A DNA stretch of 64,000 bases from Halopelagius inordinatus (GTDB lineage: Archaea; Halobacteriota; Halobacteria; Halobacteriales; Haloferacaceae). The position numbers and the translations under genes are program-made. The DNA is taken from contig NZ_FOOQ01000001.1 in assembly GCF_900113245.1 (NCBI RefSeq), positions 558,001 through 622,000 on the forward strand. The letters run 5' to 3'. Shown one piece after another: positions 54,166 through 63,288 of the stretch; position 1 is the first letter of the stretch, and every line of letters begins with the position of its first letter. The notes beneath the pieces are model-generated. The model saw only the letters and a program-made list of their open reading frames with translations. It was not told the DNA's origin and ran no database searches.

Positions 54166-55296
54166 ATGACCGCAAAGGAGGGCGACGCGTACGACTCGCC
54201 CCTGTTCTATCTCGTGATGCAGTACGCCCACCGCGCCGACCGGGACGTGGTTGGCATGGTGTCGGGGAGTCCCGACTGGGACCCGCCCGCGGCCGTCAGA
54301 GATGGACTCCGCGAGTACGCCGACGGCGAACCCGCCGACTTCCAGTACGCCCCGAGCGAGGGTCTCCGGGAACTCCGCGAGGAGATAGCCGCCCGCCGGA
54401 ACGTCGACTCCGACCGCGTCGTCGTGACGAACGGCGCGGGCGAGGCGAACTACCTCGCGATGGCGCGCGCGATGGAACGCGACGCCGGCGACGAGATGGT
54501 CCTGACGGACCCCGTCTACCCGTACTACCCGGGGAAAGCGCAGATGCTCGACGCGGAGACGGTCACCGTCCCCGTCGCCACCGACGGGTCCTTGAACCTC
54601 GACTCGATGCGTGCGGCCGTCTCCGAAGACACCGCCTGCGTCGTCGTCAACACGCCGAACAACCCGACCGGCGCGGTGTACGACCGCGAGTCGGTGGCCG
54701 AACTGGCCGCCCTCGCCGAGGCGAACGACGCTCTCCTCCTCGTCGACGAGGTGTACGACCACTTCGACTTCTCCGGGCGGTTCGAGAGCGCACTCACCCT
54801 CGACTCCGAGAACGTCGTCGTCACGTCGGCGTACTCGAAGACGATGGCGATAACGGGCTTTCGCGTCGGGTACGCCGTCTTCCCCGACGCTCTGGTCGAG
54901 GCGGCGAAGACGCGACACATGCTCGTCAACGTCGCCACCAGCAGACCGGCGCAGGCGGCGGTTCTGCGGTCGCTACGGGAGACGCCGCCGGAGTACTACG
55001 AGGCGGCGCGCGACAGACTCCGCGACCGAATCGACGCGTTCACCGACGCTCTCGACGCCGCGGGCGCGTCGTACACCGAACCCGACGGCGGGTTCTACGT
55101 CTTGGCTCGGTTCGACGACTTCCCCGGCACCCTCGACAACGTGAAGACGCTGATAGACGAGGCGGGCGTGGCGGGGATGCCCGGCGAGGCGTTCGGCGAG
55201 GCGTACGACGACTGGATTCGCTTCGCGCTCTGTACCCCGCGGGCCGACGACGCCGCCGCCCGACTGGCCGACTACTTCTCGGCGTCGGACGACTGA
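54166..55296 (+). CDS. PLP-dependent aminotransferase, class I/II
   Basis: A 376-residue fold-type I enzyme. It shows [26 protein letters not shown] and the lysine in [17 protein letters not shown], with a C-terminal IRFALCTPR. It probably moves amino groups between an amino acid such as aspartate or an aromatic and 2-oxoglutarate, but the substrate is not defined. It is followed 46 nt later by the ArsA ATPase gene. Confidence 0.9.
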   Translation: MTAKEGDAYDSPLFYLVMQYAHRADRDVVGMVSGSPDWDPPAAVRDGLREYADGEPADFQYAPSEGLRELREEIAARRNVDSDRVVVTNGAGEANYLAMARAMERDAGDEMVLTDPVYPYYPGKAQMLDAETVTVPVATDGSLNLDSMRAAVSEDTACVVVNTPNNPTGAVYDRESVAELAALAEANDALLLVDEVYDHFDFSGRFESALTLDSENVVVTSAYSKTMAITGFRVGYAVFPDALVEAAKTRHMLVNVATSRPAQAAVLRSLRETPPEYYEAARDRLRDRIDAFTDALDAAGASYTEPDGGFYVLARFDDFPGTLDNVKTLIDEAGVAGMPGEAFGEAYDDWIRFALCTPRADDAAARLADYFSASDD

Positions 55297-55342
55297 ACCC
55301 GAGACCGACGGGTACACAAGTCCGCGACTCGTCTCTCCGCGC

Positions 55343-56599
55343 ATGGCCGATATCGACGTCGAACCCGTCGAACGCGTCGAAGACGACGCCGACGCGGACG
55401 AGTCGAGAGACGACGCGCCGGACGGCGACAGCACCGGCGTTCCCGTCGACACGGAGACGCGCACCGACGAGACGAATCTCCCGTCGGGCGTGGACGCCCC
55501 CGACTACGTCCTCTACGGCGGGAAAGGCGGCGTCGGAAAGACGACGATGGCCGCGGCGACGGCGCTCGCCTCGGCCGCAGACGGCACCTCGACGCTCGTC
55601 GTCTCGACGGACCCCGCGCACTCGCTTTCGGATACGCTCGGGACGGACGTCCCCGCCGAACCCGCGCGCGTCCGGGAGGACATCCCCCTGTACGCCGCCG
55701 AAATCGACCCCGACGCGGCGATGGAGGGACCGTTCGCCGGGGGAGAAAGCGGTCCCGGCGGCGACGGCGGGTTCGACCCCGAGGGCGACGAGAACCCGTT
55801 TCAGTCCTCCGACGACGACAACCCCTTCGAGGAGTCGGGCGACGACCCGTTCAGCGGCGACGCGGGCGGGCAGAACCCCTTCGGGATGGATATGGGCGGA
55901 ATGGAGAGTCTCCTCGGACCCGACGGCCCGATGGGGATGTCGCCCGGGTCGATGCCCGGCGCGGACGAGGCGGCGGCGATGCAGCAACTACTCGCGTACC
56001 TCGACGACCCCCGGTTCGACCGCGTCGTCGTCGACACCGCACCGACGGGACACACTCTCCGATTGCTCGAACTCCCCGAGGTGATGGACTCGATGCTCGG
56101 ACGCATCGCGAAGATGAAACAGCAGTTCTCCGGCATGATGGACAACATAAAGGGGATGTTCGGTGCCGGGACGGGTCAGTCGGGCGTCGGCGACTTGGAC
56201 GAACTCCGCGAGCGAATCGAGCGACTCCGTCGCGTCCTCAGGGACCCGACGAAGACGGACTTCCGCGTCGTGATGATTCCCGAGGAGATGAGCGTCGTCG
56301 AGTCGAAGCGACTCGTGGACAGACTCGACGGCTACGAGATTCCGGTGCAGACGCTCGTCGTCAACCGCGTCATGGAGAACCTCGCGGACGTGACGGACGC
56401 CCCGGTGGACTCGAAGTGGGTCGTCACGCCGGACTTAGAGAACTGCGAGTTCTGTCAGCGACGCTGGCAGGTCCAACAGGACGCCCTCCAGACGGCGACG
56501 GACCTCTTCCGCGGGCGGGACGTAAAGCGCGTTCCGCTTCTCGCAGACGAGGTGCGAGGCGAGGACGCACTCCGCGTCGTCGCCGCCTGTCTGGCGTAG
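55343..56599 (+). CDS. ArsA/Get3 family ATPase with a Gly/Met-rich NPF insert
   Basis: A 418-residue ATPase with the deviant P-loop YGGKGGVGKTTMAAATAL, switch STDPAHSLSDTLGTD and VDTAPTGHTLRLLELP. After the catalytic start an insert at about residues 130-210 is low-complexity, Gly/Asp/Met-rich, with ENPF, DNPF, DDPF and QNPF units. CEFC near residue 371 can bind zinc as in Get3. It may target tail-anchored proteins or support metalloid export; no arsB gene adjoins. Confidence 0.9.
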   Translation: MADIDVEPVERVEDDADADESRDDAPDGDSTGVPVDTETRTDETNLPSGVDAPDYVLYGGKGGVGKTTMAAATALASAADGTSTLVVSTDPAHSLSDTLGTDVPAEPARVREDIPLYAAEIDPDAAMEGPFAGGESGPGGDGGFDPEGDENPFQSSDDDNPFEESGDDPFSGDAGGQNPFGMDMGGMESLLGPDGPMGMSPGSMPGADEAAAMQQLLAYLDDPRFDRVVVDTAPTGHTLRLLELPEVMDSMLGRIAKMKQQFSGMMDNIKGMFGAGTGQSGVGDLDELRERIERLRRVLRDPTKTDFRVVMIPEEMSVVESKRLVDRLDGYEIPVQTLVVNRVMENLADVTDAPVDSKWVVTPDLENCEFCQRRWQVQQDALQTATDLFRGRDVKRVPLLADEVRGEDALRVVAACLA

Positions 56600-56650
56600 C
56601 AGTCTCGTTCGCGGAGACGACGCGAAACCGGTTGGCGGACCGGCGGGCGG

Positions 56651-57496
56651 TCAGACGAGTTTTCGGAGGAGCCGATACGTCGTGTCGAACCACGCGTCCG
56701 GGAGGAACCGCGCCAGCGTCGAGACGCGCGCCACCGTCCCGGGTTGGTAGCGAGCCTTCGGTTTCGTCGAGGAGGCGGCGTCGAGGATATCCTCTGCGAC
56801 GCGTTCGGGCGGAATCGCGCCCGGACCGTCGCTGCCGCCGATGGCTCTCGTGTCCTCGAACAGGTCGTAGAACGACTCGTACGCTCCCGAACGCTCGATA
56901 CCGGGGATGTCGTCGTCGCCTTCCACCTCGTCTTCGACCCGGTCGGCGAAGTTCGTCTTCACCGGGCCGGGTTCGACGACGACGGCGTCGACGTCGTACT
57001 CGGCCACCTCGTTGCGGAGGGCGTCGGTCATCGCCTCGACGGCGAACTTCGACCCCGCGTAGACGCCGCCGCCGGGGAACGAGACGCGCCCGGCGACGCT
57101 GGAGACGTTGACGATGGTTCCGTCGCCCTGCTTTCGCATGTGGGGGAGGACCGCGCGGGTGAGTCGGTGCGGGCCGTAGACGTTCACGTCGAACTGGCGG
57201 TGGACCTGTTCGGTCGGAACGTCCTCTATGGGCCCGAACTGGCCGAACCCGGCGTTGTTGACCAACGCGGAGACGTGCCCTTCCTCCTCTACGATTCTGT
57301 CGACCACGCGGTCCACGTCGTCCTGTTCGGTCACGTCCAGCGTGGCTATCTCGCAGCCGTCGTCGCCGAGCGTCTGGATGTCGGCGGGGTTGCGCGCCGT
57401 CGCGTAGACGCGCCAGTCTTCCTCCAGAAACGCGCGGGCGGTGGCGCGGCCGATGCCGGACGAACAGCCGGTGATGAGGACCGTCTTCGGATGCAC
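56651..57496 (-). CDS. Short-chain dehydrogenase/reductase
   Basis: A 281-residue classical SDR. Cofactor motif VLITGCSSGIG, LVNNAG, the serine in VNVSSVAGRV, and YAGSKFAVEAM with the catalytic Tyr and Lys. The substrate is unknown; C-terminal half resembles retinol- or steroid-type SDRs. GTG 57496 (MHPKTVLITG) was chosen as the start, since upstream the frame is basic and unlike a halophile protein. Confidence 0.9.
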   Translation of the reverse strand: MHPKTVLITGCSSGIGRATARAFLEEDWRVYATARNPADIQTLGDDGCEIATLDVTEQDDVDRVVDRIVEEEGHVSALVNNAGFGQFGPIEDVPTEQVHRQFDVNVYGPHRLTRAVLPHMRKQGDGTIVNVSSVAGRVSFPGGGVYAGSKFAVEAMTDALRNEVAEYDVDAVVVEPGPVKTNFADRVEDEVEGDDDIPGIERSGAYESFYDLFEDTRAIGGSDGPGAIPPERVAEDILDAASSTKPKARYQPGTVARVSTLARFLPDAWFDTTYRLLRKLV

Positions 57497-57537
57497 GTCA
57501 CCGCCATCGGCCCCCGGTGAGTTAATTGTAGGCGGTC

Positions 57538-58302
57538 TTATCCCCGGACGGACGACTTCACCTCGTCGGCGTATTTGTCCGCCGTGCGCGTCGGTTCCGG
57601 GAGTTTGTAGTCGCCGCAGAGTCGCGCGACGAGGTCCGTCGCCGTCGGCACCGAGACGCGGTGCCCGGGACTGACGTACAGCGGGTTCACGATGGGTTCG
57701 TTCGCGTACTGCCGCGACTGGTAGGCGTGGCCGATGACCTCCTCCGAGGCGGCGTTTTCGACCCTCCCGTCGGCGATAATATCCGTCTGCCACCCGGCGG
57801 GTCTGCCGTCTACAGACTCGCGGGGCGTCCCGCAGAGGAGGCTCTTTGCGACGCCGACGCTCGGCACGTCGAGGACGACGCCGAGATGCGTCGCCAGCCC
57901 CGCCTGTCGGAAGTGGATGCGACCGCTCCCGTCGAAGACGACGAGGTCCGGCGTCACCTCTACTTCCTCGAACGCGGCGAGAATCGGGTTCCCCTCGCGG
58001 AAGGAGAGAAGCCCCGGAACGTACGGGATTTCGAGGTCCACGACGGCGGACGCGCGTTCGATTACGCGGCCTCCGCGCATGACGACGACGACGCTCACCG
58101 CGCTCTCGTCGAGGAACGCCTGGTCCACCCCGGCGACGAGAGGGGCGTCGTCGGGGGCCCAGTCGGCGAGTCCGACGGCCTCGGCGTCGAACGGGAAGTC
58201 GTCTTCCCACGTCGCGGCGTCCGCGACGTCGAACTGCATCGACTCCATCTCCGCGCGCGACTGCGAGGCGTCGGGGACGAACTCGGGACGGGTCGGGAGC
58301 AT
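57538..58302 (-). CDS. nfi: Endonuclease V
   Basis: A 254-residue DNA repair nuclease that cuts beside deoxyinosine from adenine deamination. The active-site acids are in VAGVDQAFLD, LLSFREGNPI and VVFDGSGRIHFRQAGLATH, and GVAKSLLCG carries the lysine. The first 50 residues extend the usual N-terminus. It is 1 nt after the rhomboid stop codon region: the rhomboid gene ends at 58304, so they are closely packed on the same strand. Confidence 0.92.
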   Translation of the reverse strand: MLPTRPEFVPDASQSRAEMESMQFDVADAATWEDDFPFDAEAVGLADWAPDDAPLVAGVDQAFLDESAVSVVVVMRGGRVIERASAVVDLEIPYVPGLLSFREGNPILAAFEEVEVTPDLVVFDGSGRIHFRQAGLATHLGVVLDVPSVGVAKSLLCGTPRESVDGRPAGWQTDIIADGRVENAASEEVIGHAYQSRQYANEPIVNPLYVSPGHRVSVPTATDLVARLCGDYKLPEPTRTADKYADEVKSSVRG

Positions 58303-58303
58303 C

Positions 58304-59224
58304 TCAGAACCGCCTGCCGGGGCCTCCTGGGCCGCCGGGACCGCCGCCGCTTCCGAACTGGAGGCTGTTGGGGACCCGCTGTTTGCCTTTCACCCGGCGA
58401 CCGTACGCCAGACCGATGACGAGGCCGACGAGGTGTGCGAAGTGTGCGACGTTGCCCTGTCCGACCGCTCCGGCGGTGCCCGGCGAGAGGAAAAACACCG
58501 TAGAGAGAAGCGCGAACCCGACGGTGAAGAGCCAAAGCGGGACCGGAATGAGGAAGTACAGATAGATCTTCAGGCTCGGGTTCAACACCGTCAGGACGCC
58601 GAGGATGGCGAACACCGCGCCCGACGCGCCGAGGACGGCCGTCGGAACCCCGGGGTTCAGGAGCATCCCCGACCCGACGTGCGCGAGGCCCGCGGCCATT
58701 CCGCTGACGACGAACAGCGCGGCGAACTTCTTGGACCCGACGTACCGTTCGACGAGGGGACCGAAGAAGTACAGGACGATGCTGTTACCGACGATGTGGA
58801 AAAACGAGGCGGGACTGTGCGCGAAGATGGACGTGACCCACGTCCAGACGTACAGCGGGTTTCGGGAACTGAGCGTGAACAGCGCGTCGAACGCCTGCCC
58901 GCCGAGCGTAAAGAGGACGAGAAACTCCAACGCGAACGTGATCCACATCAGGCCGAGGAAGGTGTACGCCATGTTGCCGCGGAAGTAACCGAGCGGGCCG
59001 CCCGTCCCGGTGAGGCGGTCGACGACGTTCGAGGCGCGACTCCCCTCGCTCTCGACCGAGTCGTCGAAACCGCTGTCGAACACTCCCGATGGGTCGTTCC
59101 ACTCGGACAGCCCCGGACAGTCGTGATTCTCCGGGAGGCGGTGCTCCGCACAGAACGAGTTCCCACACCGTCGGCACTGGTACGGGAGGTTCTCGTGCTT
59201 CCCGCACTCGTCGCAGGTAGCCAT
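58304..59224 (-). CDS. Rhomboid-family intramembrane serine protease with N-terminal AN1-type zinc finger
   Basis: A 306-residue protein. Residues 1-37 contain an AN1-like zinc finger (CDEC, CRRC, CAEH, HDC). A linker leads to six membrane segments. The catalytic serine is in LGASGAVFAILG and the histidine in HFAHLVGLVIGLAYG. A Gly/Pro-rich tail follows. The zinc finger in front of a rhomboid is common in haloarchaea. It may cut membrane proteins; no substrate is known. The nfi start lies just after its stop. Confidence 0.92.
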   Translation of the reverse strand: MATCDECGKHENLPYQCRRCGNSFCAEHRLPENHDCPGLSEWNDPSGVFDSGFDDSVESEGSRASNVVDRLTGTGGPLGYFRGNMAYTFLGLMWITFALEFLVLFTLGGQAFDALFTLSSRNPLYVWTWVTSIFAHSPASFFHIVGNSIVLYFFGPLVERYVGSKKFAALFVVSGMAAGLAHVGSGMLLNPGVPTAVLGASGAVFAILGVLTVLNPSLKIYLYFLIPVPLWLFTVGFALLSTVFFLSPGTAGAVGQGNVAHFAHLVGLVIGLAYGRRVKGKQRVPNSLQFGSGGGPGGPGGPGRRF

Positions 59225-59331
59225 TACCGAGAGTTACTTCCGGCGCGATAAAAGGGGTTCCCCTCGCGCGCGAAGACGAAGTAACGACTGCCCAGAGATG
59301 CTCTGGGCGGCGGAGGCCGTCCGACCCGGAG

Positions 59332-59508
59332 TCACCGTCGGTCTGTCGCCGGCGTCTCTCCGGAGTCGGTCTCTCTCTCGCCGTCGCCCTCGGAGTCGTC
59401 CGGCCGGTAGTTCGTCGGAACGACCGTCACGTGGTCTATGCCGGGGAACGCGCTATCGACGCTCATCTCGGTTTCGACTACCGGCTTCACGCAGAAATAA
59501 TTACCCAT
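59332..59508 (-). CDS. Possible small hypothetical protein
   Basis: A 58-residue frame starting MGNYFCVKPVVETEMSVDS and ending in an acidic Asp/Glu/Gly tail typical of haloarchaea. An alternative in-frame ATG lies 6 nt upstream. It has no recognised domain. The composition supports a real gene, but the call is weak. Confidence 0.4.
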   Translation of the reverse strand: MGNYFCVKPVVETEMSVDSAFPGIDHVTVVPTNYRPDDSEGDGERETDSGETPATDRR

Positions 59509-59640
59509 GCGCATAACACATCGTTTCGGACGGAGAGATAACCGCAGCGAATCGCCCTCGCGGCGTCGGGCGACGAGACTCGATGCTCGCGGGTTCGACG
59601 GGGGCAAAAAACGGCGGTCGTCCGTCTCTCGGCGGCGCGG

Positions 59641-60174
59641 TTACGCGAAGTTCTCTTCGTAGAGGTCCATCGCGTGTTCGACGGCGTCTTTCGCCGCTTG
59701 GGCGTCTTCCCAGCCGAGAACCTCCGTCTCCTTGTCCGCTTCGAGGTTCTTGTACGTCTCGAAGAACTCCGTAATCTCCTCTTTCTGTTGGTCGGTCAGG
59801 TCGTCGACGTCCTGCACGTGGTCGTAGCGGGGGTCTTCGACGGGGACGGCGATGACTTTGTCGTCTTTCTCGCCGTCGTCGTCCATCTCCATGAGAGCGA
59901 CCGGACGCGCCTCGATGACGCACCCGGGGAACGTCTGGTCTTCGACGAGGACGAGAACGTCGAACGGGTCCTCGTCGTCGTAGTACGTCTGCGGCATGAA
60001 TCCGTAGTCCGAGGGGTAGTGGACGTTCGAGTGGAGGACTCGGTCGAGTACGACGCCCGGGATGTCCTTGTCGTACTCGTATTTGTTGCGTTCGCCCTTC
60101 AGACACTCGACGACGGCGTAGATTTCGTCGGGAGCGTCCGGACCGGTCTCCATGTCTTCCCAGAGATTCGCCAT
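59641..60174 (-). CDS. ppa: Inorganic pyrophosphatase (family I)
   Basis: A 177-residue soluble enzyme. ERNKYEYDKDIPGVVLDRVL, YPSDYGFMPQTYYDDEDPFD and VPVEDPRYDHV hold the Mg2+- and pyrophosphate-binding residues. It splits pyrophosphate released in biosynthesis. ATG 60174 (MANLWEDME) matches the family start. A minus-strand TATA-like AAAATACTT near 60203-60211 may drive it. Confidence 0.97.
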   Translation of the reverse strand: MANLWEDMETGPDAPDEIYAVVECLKGERNKYEYDKDIPGVVLDRVLHSNVHYPSDYGFMPQTYYDDEDPFDVLVLVEDQTFPGCVIEARPVALMEMDDDGEKDDKVIAVPVEDPRYDHVQDVDDLTDQQKEEITEFFETYKNLEADKETEVLGWEDAQAAKDAVEHAMDLYEENFA

Positions 60175-60474
60175 GAGGGCAAGCACACCCAACTCGGGCA
60201 AAGTATTTTCGCATCGCCCTCGGCGACCCGAAGACTCTTCGCGTCGTTCGTTCTCGACTCCGAGTAATAACGTATTTCAGATAAACACCCACAGATATTA
60301 CTGGGAGATTATCGAATGACGAACATTTTTTGACATAACCGTCCAAAAATGGCCCCCGGCGTCGAAAGATATACACATCGTAACCCGGGTGAGGCACCCG
60401 GTTTCGACGGACGAGCGGTGGAAACCCGACAGGAGTTGAGAAGTGTTAAATAGCTTGATGACATTTTTCCTACC
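60175..60474. other. 300-nt spacer between divergent ppa and PadR-type genes
   Basis: This is the least GC-rich intergenic stretch, especially about 60262-60350. It should hold both promoters: one near 60203-60211 for ppa and one at 60445-60452 for the regulator. A perfect inverted repeat, CCGGGTG-AGG-CACCCGG, lies at about 60384-60402. I see no ORF of merit; a small RNA is possible but unsupported. Confidence 0.5.
60445..60452 (+). promoter_or_regulatory. TATA-like box of the PadR-type gene
   Basis: GTTAAATA is centred about 27 nt before ATG 60475, consistent with a leaderless transcript. Confidence 0.5.
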
Positions 60475-60834
60475 ATGTCAGAGGCACAAACGGTTACCGA
60501 CATCTCCGGCATCGCGCGGGACCTCACCGCGTTCCAACAGAATATCCTCGTCATACTCGCCGAGGAACCCATGTACGGGCTCGCTATCAAGCGACATCTC
60601 GAAGAGTACTACGGCACGGAAGTCAATCACGGCCGTCTGTACCCCAACCTCGACGACTTAGTCGAGATGGAACTCGTCGAGAAGAGCGAACTCGACAAGC
60701 GGACCAACCAGTACGAACTGACCGAGAAGGGCCACGACGCCGTTCTCGACCGGTTCGACTGGATGTTCGGCAAGTTCGTCACCGACGAGACGCGCGCCGA
60801 CGAAGTTCGCGAACTCGTCGACTCGTACCTGTAG
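60475..60834 (+). CDS. PadR-family transcriptional regulator
   Basis: A 119-residue winged-helix regulator. AFQQNILVILAEEPMYGLAI then KRHLEEYYGTEVNHGRLYPN and LDDLVEMELVEKSELDKRTN followed by YELTEKG are the PadR pattern, with a short dimerisation helix at the end. It resembles haloarchaeal PhiH1-repressor-like proteins. It may act at its own upstream repeat. It is convergent with the rnhA operon. Confidence 0.9.
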   Translation: MSEAQTVTDISGIARDLTAFQQNILVILAEEPMYGLAIKRHLEEYYGTEVNHGRLYPNLDDLVEMELVEKSELDKRTNQYELTEKGHDAVLDRFDWMFGKFVTDETRADEVRELVDSYL

Positions 60835-60853
60835 AGGCGTCCGCCGGCGGAAC

Positions 60854-61432
60854 TCAGAATCCGGGCACGTCCGTTCCGGCGACGTCGAACGTCAGTTCGA
60901 GACTCTCGTCGACGACGGACGACTGGTCTTCCGACGGCCACGCGTTTCGAAGGTAGTACTCGTCGAGAAACTCCTGTACTTCTTTCCGCGACGCCGACTC
61001 GATACGCCGAACGTAGTGGTTACTCATGAAGTCCGCGAAGACGCGGGCGTTCGCCGCGTGCACCGGGCCGTGGGCGTCTTCGACCGCATCGACGATAGCG
61101 GAGTTGTGGCTCTCCACCGCGGCGAACTCGCCTTCGTCGCCGGCGTCTGTTCGGAGGGGACGCTCTATCCCCCGGTCTACGTCGTCGATACGGTCTATCT
61201 GTACGACCCCGTCTTCGACCCATTCGGTGGGGTACAGAACCAGCGTCTCGTCGTCTTCGCGGACCCGCGGGGTGAACGCGAACTCGTCGAGAATCGTCTC
61301 TCGGCGGTCCTCGTAGGCGGCCCTCTCGTTTTCGTCCGCCGCGCCCCGGGCGAGTCGCGTCAGGCGCTCTATCTCGTCTACGGCGTCCTCGGGCGGGTCC
61401 TCTCTCTCCGCCGCCGAATCGTCCTCACGCAT
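60854..61432 (-). CDS. RnhA-operon conserved haloarchaeal protein
   Basis: A 192-residue acidic protein, no enzyme motif. It consists of a helical N-terminus and a mixed domain containing LVLYPTEWVEDGVVQIDRID, then HGPVHAANARVFADFMSNHY and EVQEFLDEYYLRNAWPSEDQ. It overlaps the rnhA stop by 8 nt, so it is co-translated with ribonuclease H. The function is unknown. Confidence 0.85.
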   Translation of the reverse strand: MREDDSAAEREDPPEDAVDEIERLTRLARGAADENERAAYEDRRETILDEFAFTPRVREDDETLVLYPTEWVEDGVVQIDRIDDVDRGIERPLRTDAGDEGEFAAVESHNSAIVDAVEDAHGPVHAANARVFADFMSNHYVRRIESASRKEVQEFLDEYYLRNAWPSEDQSSVVDESLELTFDVAGTDVPGF

Positions 61433-62018
61433 GGTCGAGTGCCTCGTTTGCGAGTGAGTCGGCGCGGTCGTTTATCTCCCGCGGCACGTGTTCGAGCGAC
61501 CACCTGTCGAACCGTTCGAGAAGTTCGCGCACGCGGACGCGACGCTCTCTGAGTTCGGGGTTGTTCGTGTCGTACTCGCCGCGGACCTGCTTTACGATCA
61601 GTTCGGAGTCGCCGCGAACGTCCACCTCGTCGAAGCCGAACTCCGAGGCGGCGTCCACCGCCCGAATCAACGCCTCGTACTCCGCGCGGTTGTTCGTCGT
61701 CTCCCCGATAGTCTCGGAGCCCTCTCCGACGATTCCGTCCGAGGAGACGATGACCCACCCGATGGCCCCCGGCCCGGGGTTGCCGCGACTCGCGCCGTCG
61801 AAGTAGACGTGCGCTCGGCCCCCGCGAGACTCCAGTCGGGCGAGGAGGTCGGTCGGTCGCGCGCCCTGTACGACGACTTTTCCGTCGTAGGCGACGGCGG
61901 TGGCGTCACCCTGCGTCGCCCGCCATCGCTCGTGTTCCGTGTTCCCCGGTTCGACTTCGACGCCGGACTCTTCGAGTCGCCGCCGGGCCTCCTCTGGGTC
62001 GCAGTCGACAGTCGGCAT
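61425..62018 (-). CDS. rnhA: Ribonuclease HI, archaeal type
   Basis: A 197-residue enzyme. A 65-residue N-terminal domain precedes the catalytic part: VYFDGASRGNPGPGAIGWV, NNRAEYEALIRA, VRGDSELIVKQV and REINDRADSLANEAL with the catalytic acids Asp, Glu, Asp and a last Asp. It removes RNA from RNA-DNA hybrids. The N-terminal domain could add hybrid binding. It is followed by the RnhA-operon protein. Confidence 0.94.
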   Translation of the reverse strand: MPTVDCDPEEARRRLEESGVEVEPGNTEHERWRATQGDATAVAYDGKVVVQGARPTDLLARLESRGGRAHVYFDGASRGNPGPGAIGWVIVSSDGIVGEGSETIGETTNNRAEYEALIRAVDAASEFGFDEVDVRGDSELIVKQVRGEYDTNNPELRERRVRVRELLERFDRWSLEHVPREINDRADSLANEALDHA

Positions 62019-62136
62019 ACGTGTACGTTTGCGAGCGTCCCTAAATCGCGTTCGCTCCGGAGTTCGCCGCCGCCGAACGTTCTGTTTCGTGCGCCCCAGA
62101 GTTTAAGTGTCAGCCACCGTGGACTATATAAATGCG

Positions 62137-63120
62137 ATGACACGGCCCACCCGCCAGCGGGAGCGAGATGTTGAACGGACGCGATGGCAGGGCGAAAACG
62201 AGAACGTCGACGACGAAGAGGAGGACGAGATCGACTTAGACGAGGTCGACGACGAGGACCTCGTTCGCACGGGCGACGGTGAACTCATCCACGAACCGAC
62301 CGGCATCATAATCGAAGAAGAACAGATAGACCCCGGACCGGAGTGGCGCGCGTTCAACCACTCCGAGCGTCAAGAGAAGTCCCGCGTCGGCGCGCCGACG
62401 ACCCAGACGATGCACGACAAGGGACTGACGACGACCATCGACTGGAAGGACAAAGACGCCTACGGACGGTCTATCTCCTCGCGGAAACGCTCGCAGATGC
62501 ACCGCCTCCGCAAGTGGCAAGAGCGAATCCGCACGAAGGACGCGGGCGAACGCAACCTCCAGTTTGCGCTCTCCGAAATCGACCGGATGGCCTCCGCACT
62601 CGGCGTCCCGCGGTCGGTCCGAGAAGTCGCGTCCGTCATCTACCGCCGCGCGTTGAGCGAGGATCTCATCCGCGGGCGGTCTATCGAGGGCGTCGCCACC
62701 TCCGCGCTGTACGCCGCCTGTCGAAAGGAGGGCATCCCCCGGTCGCTCGAAGAGATATCCGAGGTTTCTCGTGTCGAACGGAAGGAAATCGGCCGAACGT
62801 ACCGCTACATCTCCCAGGAACTCGGCTTGGAGATGAAACCGGTCGACCCCAAGAAGTACGTCCCGCGCTTCTGTTCGGAACTCGACCTCTCGAAGGAGGT
62901 CCAATCGAAGGCGAACGAGATAATCGAAACGACCGCCGAGAAGGGACTGCTCTCGGGGAAATCGCCGACCGGGTACGCGGCCGCGGCCATCTACGCCGCG
63001 TCGCTTCTGTGCAACGAGAAGAAGACCCAACGCGAAGTCGCCGACGTCGCGCAGGTGACCGAGGTCACCATCCGCAACCGCTACCAAGAGCAGATCGAAG
63101 CGATGGGCATCCACGGCTGA
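62137..63120 (+). CDS. Transcription initiation factor TFB (TFIIB) paralogue lacking the zinc ribbon cysteines
   Basis: A 327-residue TFB. The two cyclin repeats are normal ([77 protein letters not shown]), as is the B-reader/linker [20 protein letters not shown]. The N-terminal ribbon position reads [20 protein letters not shown] with no cysteine where CxxC pairs stand in other TFBs. Recruitment of RNA polymerase may differ. TTTAAG at 62102-62107, about 32 nt before the ATG, is a likely TATA box. An in-frame GTG at 62107 would add ten residues. Confidence 0.92.
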   Translation: MTRPTRQRERDVERTRWQGENENVDDEEEDEIDLDEVDDEDLVRTGDGELIHEPTGIIIEEEQIDPGPEWRAFNHSERQEKSRVGAPTTQTMHDKGLTTTIDWKDKDAYGRSISSRKRSQMHRLRKWQERIRTKDAGERNLQFALSEIDRMASALGVPRSVREVASVIYRRALSEDLIRGRSIEGVATSALYAACRKEGIPRSLEEISEVSRVERKEIGRTYRYISQELGLEMKPVDPKKYVPRFCSELDLSKEVQSKANEIIETTAEKGLLSGKSPTGYAAAAIYAASLLCNEKKTQREVADVAQVTEVTIRNRYQEQIEAMGIHG

Positions 63121-63288
63121 GGCCCCGACTCGCTTCCGCTTTCGACCCCGCGACGCCGCCCCGTCCGGCCGAACGCTTCGACGCGACGCGACTCCGTTTT
63201 CGCCCGCGACCCCGTCGCCGCGCCGTCGGCTAGCGCGTGCGCGCGCGACAGGTTCAAACGACTGGCCGACGTAGCTTCGGCGACTAGG

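Noticed and set aside
59509-59607. Upstream extension of the small hypothetical protein
   Set aside because: Residues there are Arg/Ser-rich and unlike the acidic part; the later ATG is preferred.
60309-60590. Minus-strand frame across the ppa-PadR spacer
   Set aside because: It overlaps the PadR start in antisense and has no conserved composition.
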